This document shows positions 51,052-59,170 of a stretch of 64,000 nucleotides of DNA, in pieces (position 1 is the stretch's first letter; each line of letters opens with the position of its first letter). The position numbers and the translations under genes are program-made. The stretch is from contig MKVB01000007.1 of NCBI GenBank assembly GCA_001899085.1, forward strand, positions 1 through 64,000, written 5' to 3'. This DNA comes from Devosia sp. 66-14 (lineage in GTDB: Bacteria > Pseudomonadota > Alphaproteobacteria > Rhizobiales > Devosiaceae). Below the pieces are notes generated by a model. It made no database searches. It was not told the DNA's origin and worked only from the letters and a program-made list of their open reading frames with translations.

Positions 51052-52722
51052 TCACTCGCCGCTCGGCTCCCCGTGCAGCACCGGGGCGTTGCCGGCCTGC
51101 GTCTTCATCGGCAGCGGCGGGGTCACCGGGCCGGTGTTCGACAGCGTCGCCTTCAGTGCGTCCATGACGGCGATGCGCTGCGCATCGTTCGGCGCGCTCT
51201 GCAGCTGGTGGCTGAGATCGATGATGAAGCTGGCATAGGCATTGTGCCAGTCGGCGGTGACCTGGCTGAGGTCGACGCGGCGCTCGCTCGGCCGGGCGAC
51301 GCCGGCAATGCCCTCGGCCCGAAGCTCGAAGGCGTCGTCGAGCAACGGCATCAGCACCTGGTCGCCGGCAAGGCCGTCATCGTGCATCAGCGCGGCGCGC
51401 AGCGCGGTTCGTTCCTCGTCTTCGCCATGGGTCAGAAAGATCGCGCCATGCGCCGGCAGCCGCTTGGTCACCCAGGCCACCAGCTCGGAATGGTCGGCAT
51501 GCGCGGAGTAGTTGCCGAGGCTGCGCACCTGCGCCCGTACCGGCACCAGCTCGGAATGGATCCGCACTTCCTTGGCGCCCGACTGGATGATCTGGCCCAG
51601 CGTGCCCGGCGCCTGGTAGCCGACGAACAGCACCGTGGCGTTGGCGCGCGGCAGGTTGTTCCTGAGGTGATGCTTGATGCGGCCGGCATCGGCCATGCCG
51701 GAGGCCGACATGATGATGGCGCCGCCACGGATCGAGTTGATCGCCTTGCTCTCGTCGACGCTCTCGACGATGCGGAAGCGGGAATCGTTGAACAGCTCGT
51801 CGGCGCTCAACTCGACATCGTCGAACATCGAGGCGTACTTGCGGTAGACCCCGGTGACCTTGCTGGCCAGCGGGCTGTCGAGAAAGACCAGGCTGGGGCT
51901 GATCTCGCCGGTCTTGATCAGGTAGCCGATATCGTGCAGCAGCTCCTGGCTGCGTTCGACGGCGAAAGTCGGGATCACCAGGTTGCCGCCGCGGGCCAGC
52001 GCGGTGTTGATCTCGGTCTTCAGCGCTTCCTGGCGCTGCTTGAGCGTGTAGTCCTCGCGCTCGCGCCCGCCATAGGTCGACTCGCTCAGGATATAGTCGT
52101 AGCCGGATGGCGCGTCTGGCGCCTCCCAGAACACCTTCACGTCCGGGCCGAGATCGCCGGAGAACAGGATGCGAATGGCCTTGCCGTCGCTGTCCGTCAC
52201 CTCGACCTCGATCGAGGCCGAGCCGAGGATATGGCCGGCATTCCAGTAGCGGGCGCGCACGCCGGGGCCGGGCGTGATCCACTCTTCGTACTTGACGCCC
52301 TTGGTGAGCTTCAGCGCCTCGTTGGCGTCTTCCATGACGTAGAGCGGCTGGAACGGTTCCTCGGCGCGGCGGCTGCGCTTCCGGGTCTCGCGGTCGGCCT
52401 CGCTTTCCTGGATGCCGGCGGCGTCGGGCAGCAGGTATTCGAGCAGCCCGTTGGTCGGCTCGGTGGCCCAGATCGGCTTGCGGTAGCCCATGTGGGTCAG
52501 CCGCGGCAGCAGGCCCGCATGGTCGATATGAGCATGCGTCAGGAGCAGGAAGTCGATCGCCTTGGGGTCGAACGGGAACGGCTTGTAGTTGAGGTCGCGG
52601 ACCGTCTTGTTGCCCTGGAACATGCCGCAGTCGACGAGGAACTGCCCCTTGGGGTGCACGATCCGATAGCACGAGCCGGTCACGGTGCCCGACGCTCCGT
52701 GAAAGTGTAGCGTGACGGTCAT
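51052..52722 (-). CDS. MBL-fold/beta-CASP RNA-processing-type hydrolase
   Basis: This cytoplasmic protein of 556 residues has the metallo-beta-lactamase motif THAHIDHAG (near residues 62-70), then NAGHILGSAS and FSGDLGP as further metal motifs. A beta-CASP insert follows (LVIPTFAVERSQELLHDIGY, IIMSASGMADAGRI), and the late THGEDEERTAL carries the last His. The arrangement is that of the bacterial YSH1/CPSF73-like exonuclease or esterase group. The C-terminal ~100 residues are extra and proline-rich at the end. GGGAGG precedes ATG 52722. The likely role is RNA turnover, but small-molecule hydrolases also occur in the group. Confidence 0.85.
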   Translation of the reverse strand: MTVTLHFHGASGTVTGSCYRIVHPKGQFLVDCGMFQGNKTVRDLNYKPFPFDPKAIDFLLLTHAHIDHAGLLPRLTHMGYRKPIWATEPTNGLLEYLLPDAAGIQESEADRETRKRSRRAEEPFQPLYVMEDANEALKLTKGVKYEEWITPGPGVRARYWNAGHILGSASIEVEVTDSDGKAIRILFSGDLGPDVKVFWEAPDAPSGYDYILSESTYGGREREDYTLKQRQEALKTEINTALARGGNLVIPTFAVERSQELLHDIGYLIKTGEISPSLVFLDSPLASKVTGVYRKYASMFDDVELSADELFNDSRFRIVESVDESKAINSIRGGAIIMSASGMADAGRIKHHLRNNLPRANATVLFVGYQAPGTLGQIIQSGAKEVRIHSELVPVRAQVRSLGNYSAHADHSELVAWVTKRLPAHGAIFLTHGEDEERTALRAALMHDDGLAGDQVLMPLLDDAFELRAEGIAGVARPSERRVDLSQVTADWHNAYASFIIDLSHQLQSAPNDAQRIAVMDALKATLSNTGPVTPPLPMKTQAGNAPVLHGEPSGE

Positions 52723-52764
52723 CGTGGCCTCCCGGGCGGACTATCTGATTTCAGTGTGACAGGC

Positions 52765-53316
52765 TTATTTCGGCGCGCGTTTGGCGAGGATGCGCTGCAG
52801 GGTGCGGCGGTGCATGTTGAGCCGCCGCGCCGTCTCCGAGACGTTGCGGTCGCACAGCTCATAGACCCGCTGGATGTGTTCCCAACGCACCCGGTCGGCC
52901 GACATCGGGTTTTCCGGCGGCTCGGGGGGCTTGTTGCCGGTGGCGAGCAGCGCGTTGATCACGTCTTCGGCGTCGGCCGGCTTCGACAGGTAATCCACCG
53001 CGCCGAGCTTCACCGCCGTCACTGCGGTCGCGATATTGCCATAGCCGGTGAGCACCACGGCGCGGGCATCCTCGCGCTTCTGGTGCAGCGCCGCGACCAC
53101 GTCGAGGCCGTTGCCGTCCTCGAGCCTGAGATCGACCACGGCATAGGCCGGGGGCGCTTCGGAGACGGCAGCAAGGCCGCCGGCCACGGTGTCGGCAATC
53201 CGGACATCGAAGCCACGTTTCTGCATGGCCCGCTCGAGGCGGGTCAGGAAGGTCTTGTCGTCATCGACCAGAAGCAGGGTCCGGTCGGCCGCAAGAAGTT
53301 CATCGACTGTGCTCAT
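52765..53316 (-). CDS. actR: Redox response regulator ActR/RegA
   Basis: This 183-residue protein has a receiver domain with LLLVDDDKTF (acid pair), the phospho-acceptor Asp62 in VVDLRLEDG, Thr in VLTGYG and Lys in LSKPAD. A proline linker (KPPEPPENP) and a Fis-type HTH follow (NVSETARRLNMHRRTLQRIL, residues about 157-176). These are the diagnostic features of RegA/ActR/PrrA. It is encoded 50 bp downstream of the sensor kinase in the same direction and controls redox-responsive energy metabolism in related bacteria. Confidence 0.95.
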   Translation of the reverse strand: MSTVDELLAADRTLLLVDDDKTFLTRLERAMQKRGFDVRIADTVAGGLAAVSEAPPAYAVVDLRLEDGNGLDVVAALHQKREDARAVVLTGYGNIATAVTAVKLGAVDYLSKPADAEDVINALLATGNKPPEPPENPMSADRVRWEHIQRVYELCDRNVSETARRLNMHRRTLQRILAKRAPK

Positions 53317-53366
53317 CGCCGCCTCATGTAGGGTCTTTTGGGCAAAAGGTCAAAAACTAGGCAGGC

Positions 53367-54665
53367 TCACGCCTCTGCGATGGCGGCGCGCGGCCAGATC
53401 AGCCGCACCCGCGCATGGCCATCGGCGGCCTCGTTCTCGAAGCTCAGCTTGGCGCCGGTGCGTTCGAGCAGGGTTTTGGAGATGAAGATGCCGAGCCCCA
53501 GCCCACCCGGCTCGCTGCTGTCGGCGCTGCGCGGCCGCGTGGTGAGGTAAGGCTCGCCCAGCCGGGTGATCAGGTCGGTCGGGAAGCCCGGGCCGTCGTC
53601 GGTGATGGTCACCGTCAGCGCCAGCTTGTCCCAGCTCGCCTCGACCAGCACGGCGCGTTGCGCGAACTGCGCGGCGTTGTCGATCAGGTTGCCCAGCCCG
53701 TAAAGCAGGCCCGCATTGCGGCGGATCACCGGCTCCGTGCCGCTGCCGGCGCCAGTCCGCACCGAGATCACCTTGCCGCCGCCTTCGAGCGGCTTGATCA
53801 CTTCAGCCAGCAGTGCCGACACCGGCACCGAGGCGAACGGATCGCCCGGGGTGTCACGCAGGCTCCTGAGCTTGCCGAGGATTTCGCGGCAGCGCGCCGC
53901 CTGCGACATGATCAGCTCGATATCCTCGCGCACCGGGCCTTCCGGCACCTCGTCGCGGATCTCGCGCGCCGCCAGCGCGATGGTCGAGAGCGGCGTACCC
54001 AGCTCGTGCGCCGCCGCCGCGGCGAGCCCATCGAGCGCGCTCAGCTGTTCGTGCCGCGACAGCGCCAGTTCTGTCGCCGCCAGGGCATCGGCGAGCTGGC
54101 GCGCCTCATGCGCCACCCGGTTGGTATAGGCGGCAATGAAGATCGTGCCGCACAGGATCGAGACCCAGATGCCGATGACATAGACCCGGTCGAAGACGAT
54201 ACGCGCGTCCGGGTCCCAGGGCAGGTCCATGTGATAGACCGAGAGCAGCGACGCCAGTGCGATCGCGAGGGTCGCGAGGATCACCGTCGAGCGCTGCGGC
54301 AGCGTCGTCGCCGATACCGACACCGGCGCCAGGAGCAGCAGCGAGAACGGGTTCTGCAACCCGCCGGTCAGCGCCAGCAGCGCCCCGAGCTGGCAGAGGT
54401 CGAAGCTCAGGTGCACCGTCGCCACGGTGGCGGGCGGGCGGTAGCCTTCGCCCAGCCGGAAGATCACCCACAGGTTGAGCAGTACCGACAGCCCGATCAG
54501 CATCAGGCACTCGGTCAGGGGGAGCGGAAAGTTGAGCCCGAACTGGACGAACAGCACGCCGGCGGTCTGCCCGACGATCGCCAGCCAGCGCAGCCCGACC
54601 AGCGTCGCCAGCCTGAGGGGCCGCCAATTGCCCGGCAGGATGGCCGAAGTGTCCGCCAATGCCAT
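53367..54665 (-). CDS. actS: Redox sensor histidine kinase ActS/RegB
   Basis: This inner-membrane kinase of 432 residues is read from ATG 54665 (AAGGA upstream; GTG 54686 is the alternative). Six helices cover residues 20-185, and the quinone-binding motif GGLQNPF is at 101-107. The H-box AAAHELGTPLSTIALA carries His220. A redox-sensing Cys is at 259 in ARCREIL, as in RegB. The ATPase lobe has NLIDNAAQFA, DDGPGFP and GGLGLGIFI. It phosphorylates ActR encoded just downstream. It is transcribed away from the DUF2852 gene. Confidence 0.95.
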   Translation of the reverse strand: MALADTSAILPGNWRPLRLATLVGLRWLAIVGQTAGVLFVQFGLNFPLPLTECLMLIGLSVLLNLWVIFRLGEGYRPPATVATVHLSFDLCQLGALLALTGGLQNPFSLLLLAPVSVSATTLPQRSTVILATLAIALASLLSVYHMDLPWDPDARIVFDRVYVIGIWVSILCGTIFIAAYTNRVAHEARQLADALAATELALSRHEQLSALDGLAAAAAHELGTPLSTIALAAREIRDEVPEGPVREDIELIMSQAARCREILGKLRSLRDTPGDPFASVPVSALLAEVIKPLEGGGKVISVRTGAGSGTEPVIRRNAGLLYGLGNLIDNAAQFAQRAVLVEASWDKLALTVTITDDGPGFPTDLITRLGEPYLTTRPRSADSSEPGGLGLGIFISKTLLERTGAKLSFENEAADGHARVRLIWPRAAIAEA

Positions 54666-54810
54666 GAAATCATCCTTTCCGGGCACCTGGTTCCAGCCCG
54701 CATGGGAAGTCTAGCATGCCATTTCAAGGGTAAAAAAGCGCGCCTGAAACGCTTGACCCCACGCCCTGTGGGACCACATCGGAGCTGTTCGTGACTGGGA
54801 GAAAAGTCCA

Positions 54811-55260
54811 ATGCACACTGCGATTATCAAACCGCAATGGGGCCCGCTGACCATCGCTTTGATGGTCCTGGGCTTCGTTCTCTGGTGGCCGCTCGGCCTC
54901 GCCATTCTCGCCTACATCCTGTGGGGCGAAATGTTCGGCGGCTCGGCGGAAAAGGCTCAGGGGTTCGTCAACCGATCCCGCAGCTGGGCCGAAAACTGCG
55001 GCACCCGTGGCAACGGGTTCCGTCACCACGGCTTCCGCAACTCCAGCGGCAACGCCGCTTTCGACGACTACCGCGCCGAGCAGCTCAAGCGCCTCGAAGA
55101 GGAACGCCGGCGGCTCGATGAAGAGATCAGCGCCTTCCACGAGTACATGCGCAACCTCCGCATGGCCAAGGATCGCGAAGAGTTCGACCGCTTCATGCGC
55201 GACAAGAACGGCAACCGCCCGAGCTATGGCGGCGACCAGAATAACGGGACGAACGTCTAG
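54811..55260 (+). CDS. DUF2852 membrane protein
   Basis: This 149-residue protein has one or two helices in the N-terminal 45 residues (LTIALMVLGFVLWWPLGLAI). A basic, asparagine-rich segment and a long charged coiled coil follow (LKRLEEERRRLDEEISAFHEYM, near residues 90-111). This is the pattern of DUF2852, a family of unknown function found in alphaproteobacteria. GGGAGA precedes the start. It is a monocistronic gene with a strong terminator. Confidence 0.88.
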   Translation: MHTAIIKPQWGPLTIALMVLGFVLWWPLGLAILAYILWGEMFGGSAEKAQGFVNRSRSWAENCGTRGNGFRHHGFRNSSGNAAFDDYRAEQLKRLEEERRRLDEEISAFHEYMRNLRMAKDREEFDRFMRDKNGNRPSYGGDQNNGTNV

Positions 55261-55280
55261 TTCTCCCGTCTCCTTCCTCC

Positions 55281-55323
55281 TGACGACTGGCGCCCCTTTT
55301 CGAGGGGCGTTTTTTTGTCGTCA
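55281..55323 (+). terminator. Strong intrinsic terminator of the DUF2852 gene
   Basis: CGCCCCT (55291-55297) pairs with AGGGGCG (55303-55309) around TTTCG, followed by seven T. An outer stem TGACGAC (55281-55287) with GTCGTCA (55317-55323) surrounds hairpin and T-tract. Confidence 0.93.
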
Positions 55324-55344
55324 GCGTTTGGCTTCGAATCGGCG

Positions 55345-56100
55345 ATGATCGGGCCCATGAACTTCCTGTTCCCCGCCAAGGCGCCGAAGGTGCCGGCCGC
55401 GACCACCCTCGTCATCGACGGCGAGCCGGTCGAGATCACGGTGAAGGTGAGCCCGCGGGCCAAGAGCTACCGGCTGACCGTGCCGCATCACGGCAACCCG
55501 GTGCTGACCTTGCCCAGGACCGGCCGCTGGCCCGAAGCGGAGGGTTTTCTCAACCGGCATCGCGGCTGGCTGGCGGCGCGGCTCAAGCGCAGCGCCCCGC
55601 GGACCGCCTTCGCCGATGGCGAGCTGTTGCCGCTGCGCGGCGTGCCGCACCGCATCCACGCGACGGGCCGGCTGCGCGGCCGGGTCGAGGTCTCCGAGAT
55701 CGATGGCGAGCTGTCGCTGCTGGTGCCCGGCGAAGCGGCGCACATCCCGCGCCGGCTCACCGAATGGCTGAAGGCCGAGGCGCAGCGCGACCTCGCCGAG
55801 CGCTCGGACATTCATGCCGCGACGCTCGGGGTGGAAGTGAAGTCGGTGTCGATGCGCAGCCAGTCTACCCGCTGGGGCTCGTGCTCCTCGTCGGGCCGGC
55901 TCAACTACAACTGGCGGCTGATCCTCGCCCCGCCCTTCGTGCTCGACTATGTCGCGGCGCACGAGGTGGCGCACCTCGTCCACATGAACCACTCGCCGAA
56001 CTTCTGGAGGGCGGTCGAGCAGGCGCTGCCGGACATGAACAAGGGCAAGGCCTGGCTCAAGGCGCACGGCAAGGTGCTGATGGGGTACGGGCTGGAGTAG
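55345..56100 (+). CDS. YgjP/M48-type metallopeptidase-like protein (DUF45)
   Basis: This 251-residue protein is read from ATG 55345; ATG 55357 is an alternative, and both begin close to the terminator of the preceding gene. The zinc site is HEVAH (residues 206-210) with a third ligand His216 in MNHSPNF. STRWGSCSSSGRLNYNWRL precedes it, as in YgjP proteins. The N-terminal beta-rich part (VKVSPRAKSYRLTVP) is also typical. The family is soluble and of uncertain substrate. Confidence 0.88.
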   Translation: MIGPMNFLFPAKAPKVPAATTLVIDGEPVEITVKVSPRAKSYRLTVPHHGNPVLTLPRTGRWPEAEGFLNRHRGWLAARLKRSAPRTAFADGELLPLRGVPHRIHATGRLRGRVEVSEIDGELSLLVPGEAAHIPRRLTEWLKAEAQRDLAERSDIHAATLGVEVKSVSMRSQSTRWGSCSSSGRLNYNWRLILAPPFVLDYVAAHEVAHLVHMNHSPNFWRAVEQALPDMNKGKAWLKAHGKVLMGYGLE

Positions 56101-56134
56101 GGCCGCCCAACAACCGAGGCCGGCAGTCGGCGCA

Positions 56135-56156
56135 CCTCCCCCGTAAACGGGAGAGG
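56135..56156. repeat. Short inverted repeat CCTCCCCCGT-AA-ACGGGAGAGG
   Basis: Arms of 10 nt match at 9 positions around AA. It looks like a single arm of the CCTCCCCC-type element seen at 14810-14933. It lies between the convergent metallopeptidase and lpdA genes and can form a hairpin in both transcripts. Confidence 0.6.
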
Positions 56157-56187
56157 AGTCCTGACTGCGAGCGCGGAACGCCTTTGG

Positions 56188-57594
56188 TTAGATGTGGATC
56201 GCGCCGTCGCCGCACATCAGCGCGGCTTCCTTCACCGCTTCGCTGAGCGTCGGGTGCGCATGCGTGGTGCGGCCGAGGTCTTCGGCGGAGCCGGAGAACT
56301 CCATCAGGACGACGATCTCGTGGATCATCTCGCCGGCGTTCTTGGCGATGATCTGCGCGCCCAGCACCCGGTCGGTGGCGACGTCGGCAAGGATCTTCAC
56401 ATAGCCCTGCGTGGCCAGCATCGCCTTGGCGCGGCCATTGGCGGTGAATGGGAACTTGCCGGCCTTGTACTCGATACCGGCTGCCTTCAGCTCGTCCTCG
56501 GACTTGCCGACCCAGGCGACTTCCGGGCTCGTATACATCACCGAGGGAATGGTGCCGTAGTTCACGTGCGGCTGCTGGCCGGCGATGATCTCGGCCACCG
56601 CATGGCCTTCGTCCATCGCCTTGTGCGCCAGCATGGCGCCGGCCACCACATCGCCGATCGCATAGATGCCCGGCACGTTGGTCCTGAACTGCGCGTCGGT
56701 ACGGACGCGGCCGCGCTCATCGAGCGCCACCCCGACGCCCTCGAGGCCCAGCCCCTCGGTGAAAGGCTTGCGCCCCACCGCTACCAGCACCGCATCGGCC
56801 TCGGCGAAGCTCGCCTCGCCGCCGCCTGCCGGTTCCAGCCGGGCGCGGACCGAGCCGTCGCCCTGCTTCTCGATCGCCGTCACCTTGGTAGAGAGCTTGA
56901 ACTCCATGCCCTGCTTGGTGAGGTTGCGCTGCGTCTGGCGCGCCGCCTCGCTGTCGAGGCCGGGGAGGATCCGGTCGAGGAACTCGACCACCTGCACCTT
57001 GGCGCCGAGCCGGCCCCAGACCGAGCCGAGCTCCAGCCCGATAATGCCGCCGCCGATCACCAGTAGGCGCTTGGGCACCTCCTGGAAGGCGAGGGCGCCC
57101 GTCGAGGATACCACCTTGTTCTCGTCGATCTCGATGCCCGGCAGGCTGATCGGCACCGAGCCGGTGGCGATCAGGATGTTCCTGCTCTCGATCGTGGTCG
57201 GTGCGCCGCTTTCCGGCGTCACCAGCACCTTGCCCTCGGCCGGGATCGAGCCGGTGCCGCGGAAGGTGGTGATCTTGTTCTTCTTGAACAGGAACTCGAT
57301 GCCCGAGACGTTGGCGGTGACGGTATCGTCCTTGTGCGCCAGCATCTGCTTCAAATTGAGCTGCGGCGTCACATCGATGCCGAACTGGCGGAACTGGTGC
57401 CCGGCTTCCTCGAACAGCTCCGAGGCATGCAGCAGGGCCTTTGACGGAATGCACCCGATATTGAGGCAGGTGCCGCCGAAGGTCGGCCATTTCTCGACCA
57501 CCGCGACCTTCATGCCGAGCTGCGCTGCCCGGATTGCCGCGACGTATCCACCCGGGCCGGAGCCGATTACGGTGAGGTCGAAAGTGTCCGCCAT
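56188..57594 (-). CDS. lpdA: Dihydrolipoyl dehydrogenase (E3)
   Basis: This 468-residue flavoenzyme has the FAD motif [19 protein letters not shown] (residues 10-28) and the redox disulfide in [17 protein letters not shown] (residues about 40-56). The NAD motif is [19 protein letters not shown], followed by a second FAD motif GIYAIGDV. The catalytic His-Glu pair lies in the C-terminal [15 protein letters not shown]. It reoxidises lipoamide of the 2-oxoacid dehydrogenase complexes or the glycine cleavage system. No E1/E2 genes are in the window; in related genomes sucABCD-lpd lies together and may be further upstream. GGAGACATC precedes the ATG. Confidence 0.96.
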   Translation of the reverse strand: MADTFDLTVIGSGPGGYVAAIRAAQLGMKVAVVEKWPTFGGTCLNIGCIPSKALLHASELFEEAGHQFRQFGIDVTPQLNLKQMLAHKDDTVTANVSGIEFLFKKNKITTFRGTGSIPAEGKVLVTPESGAPTTIESRNILIATGSVPISLPGIEIDENKVVSSTGALAFQEVPKRLLVIGGGIIGLELGSVWGRLGAKVQVVEFLDRILPGLDSEAARQTQRNLTKQGMEFKLSTKVTAIEKQGDGSVRARLEPAGGGEASFAEADAVLVAVGRKPFTEGLGLEGVGVALDERGRVRTDAQFRTNVPGIYAIGDVVAGAMLAHKAMDEGHAVAEIIAGQQPHVNYGTIPSVMYTSPEVAWVGKSEDELKAAGIEYKAGKFPFTANGRAKAMLATQGYVKILADVATDRVLGAQIIAKNAGEMIHEIVVLMEFSGSAEDLGRTTHAHPTLSEAVKEAALMCGDGAIHI

Positions 57595-57745
57595 GATGTC
57601 TCCGAGAGGCTCAGACGGCGCCTGGGAAGTGGCGCCTGCGCTGCCGATATAGGACTGCCAAACGGGTTAAACTACCCGCCCGTGGGAGGGAACCCCCGTC
57701 GCATCCGGAGCCATGCGAAATGCGCATGATTCCGCTGCCGTCCGG

Positions 57746-58249
57746 TCACTTGGTGCAGGCGGCGAGCGTGAAGGTATCGAGCACGTTGCGCTCGCCGGCA
57801 AATGCGTCCCCCCGCATCATCGAGTACCAGACATTGACGGCGAACTCGGGCAACAGCAGCTGCCGCGGCGCCATCTGCGCTTCGAGCGGGATCTCGGCAT
57901 CATTGGGATATTCTTCGATCCCATCTGCCCCGAGCGCATAGACCACGCCCTCCCAGAAGCCGCATTGCTCGCCATCGGCCCCGGTGCAGTCGAGGCCCAC
58001 CGAGCCGCCGGGTTGTCCGAAACCGTTGGGAATGTGGATGGCGCCGTCGAACCTCGCCTTGACCCCCTTGATGGCGATCTCGAAGGCGGCGATCTGGTTG
58101 GCCGCCCCATCGCGCGGCACCGGGCTGAAGCTGAGCCGGACGTCGCCGCCCGGCTGTTCATAGATGGCGTGCTGGATCGGGCACTCGATGGCAAGCGCCG
58201 GTCCGGCCAGCAGTCCCGCCACGGCAATCGCGGCGATTGGTTTCAGCAT
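57746..58249 (-). CDS. Secreted hypothetical protein, 167 residues
   Basis: The product has a Sec signal peptide (residues 1 to about 20, MLKPIAAIAVAGLLAGPALA) and a mature part of about 147 residues with cysteines in pairs (ECPIQHA, LDCTGADGEQCGFWEG, LAACTK) that can form disulfides. Sequence is rich in strand-like segments. No family recognised. It lies 151 bp downstream of the lpdA start region in the same direction and 59 bp after the SDR gene, so it may share the SDR transcript. Confidence 0.75.
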   Translation of the reverse strand: MLKPIAAIAVAGLLAGPALAIECPIQHAIYEQPGGDVRLSFSPVPRDGAANQIAAFEIAIKGVKARFDGAIHIPNGFGQPGGSVGLDCTGADGEQCGFWEGVVYALGADGIEEYPNDAEIPLEAQMAPRQLLLPEFAVNVWYSMMRGDAFAGERNVLDTFTLAACTK

Positions 58250-58308
58250 CTGCAGTCTCCCCCAAGCTTCACTGCACCTTGGACGCCGCCCGCCACCCGA
58301 ACCTTGGG

Positions 58309-59067
58309 TCAGGGCGCCGCGGCCCGTCCACCAGTCACGGCCAGTGTGGTGCCGGTGACATAAGCCGCATCGTCCGACAGCAGCCACAATACCGCCTGGG
58401 CGACTTCCTCGGCGGTGCCGGCGCGGGCCAGCGGCACGCTGGGCGCCAGCTGCTGCGCCCGGTCGGGCACCCCGCCGGTGGCATGGAACTCGGTGTCGAT
58501 CACGCCCGGCCGCACGCCGTTGACCCTGATGCCTTCCGCCGCCACCTCGAGCGCCAGGCCCACCGTGAAGGTGTCGATGGCGCCTTTGCTGGCCGCATAG
58601 TCGACATAGACGCCCGGCGCGCCGAGCTTGGCGGCGGCGGAGCTGACATTGACGATGCCGCCGCCGCTGCCGCCATGCTTGCTGGACATCCGCCTGACGG
58701 CCGCCCCGGCACAGAGGATCGAGCCGGTGACATTGACCGCCAGGATGCGGGCAATCCGCTCGGCATCCATGGCATCGACCCGCAGCGACGGCGCGATGGT
58801 TCCGGCATTGTTGACGAGGCCTGCGACGCGCCCCAGGCGGTCGGCAGCGCGAAAAATGTGCTCGACGTCCTCGGCGCTGCTGACATCGCCGCGCACCGCC
58901 ACCGCTTCGCCGCCCCGCGAGTGGATCTCGGCGCACACCGCTTCGGCGGCCGCGACATTGCCGGCATAGTTCACCACCACGCCATAGCCGCGCGCTGCCG
59001 CGAGCCTGCACACCGCGGCTCCGATGCCCCGGCTGCCGCCGGTGACGACAAGTACTTTATCGGACAT
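58309..59067 (-). CDS. Short-chain dehydrogenase/reductase
   Basis: This 252-residue classical SDR has TGGSRGIG (residues 9-16), NNAG (near residue 85), the catalytic Ser in VSSAAAK, and YAASK (Tyr and Lys, near residue 159). The C-terminal end is TGTTLAVTGGRAAAP. A strong AGGGAGG precedes the ATG. It resembles the glucose-1-dehydrogenase/FabG-like group without clear substrate. It is separated from the PBP gene by 103 bp and in the same orientation. Confidence 0.93.
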   Translation of the reverse strand: MSDKVLVVTGGSRGIGAAVCRLAAARGYGVVVNYAGNVAAAEAVCAEIHSRGGEAVAVRGDVSSAEDVEHIFRAADRLGRVAGLVNNAGTIAPSLRVDAMDAERIARILAVNVTGSILCAGAAVRRMSSKHGGSGGGIVNVSSAAAKLGAPGVYVDYAASKGAIDTFTVGLALEVAAEGIRVNGVRPGVIDTEFHATGGVPDRAQQLAPSVPLARAGTAEEVAQAVLWLLSDDAAYVTGTTLAVTGGRAAAP

Positions 59068-59170
59068 GAGGTCCCTCCCTAGGGAGGCGACTGTACGGCC
59101 CGCGCCACGAATGCAAAAGGCGGAACCTAATGTCCCGCCTTGCTACTTTGGGTCGCTGCTGCCCCCGGGG

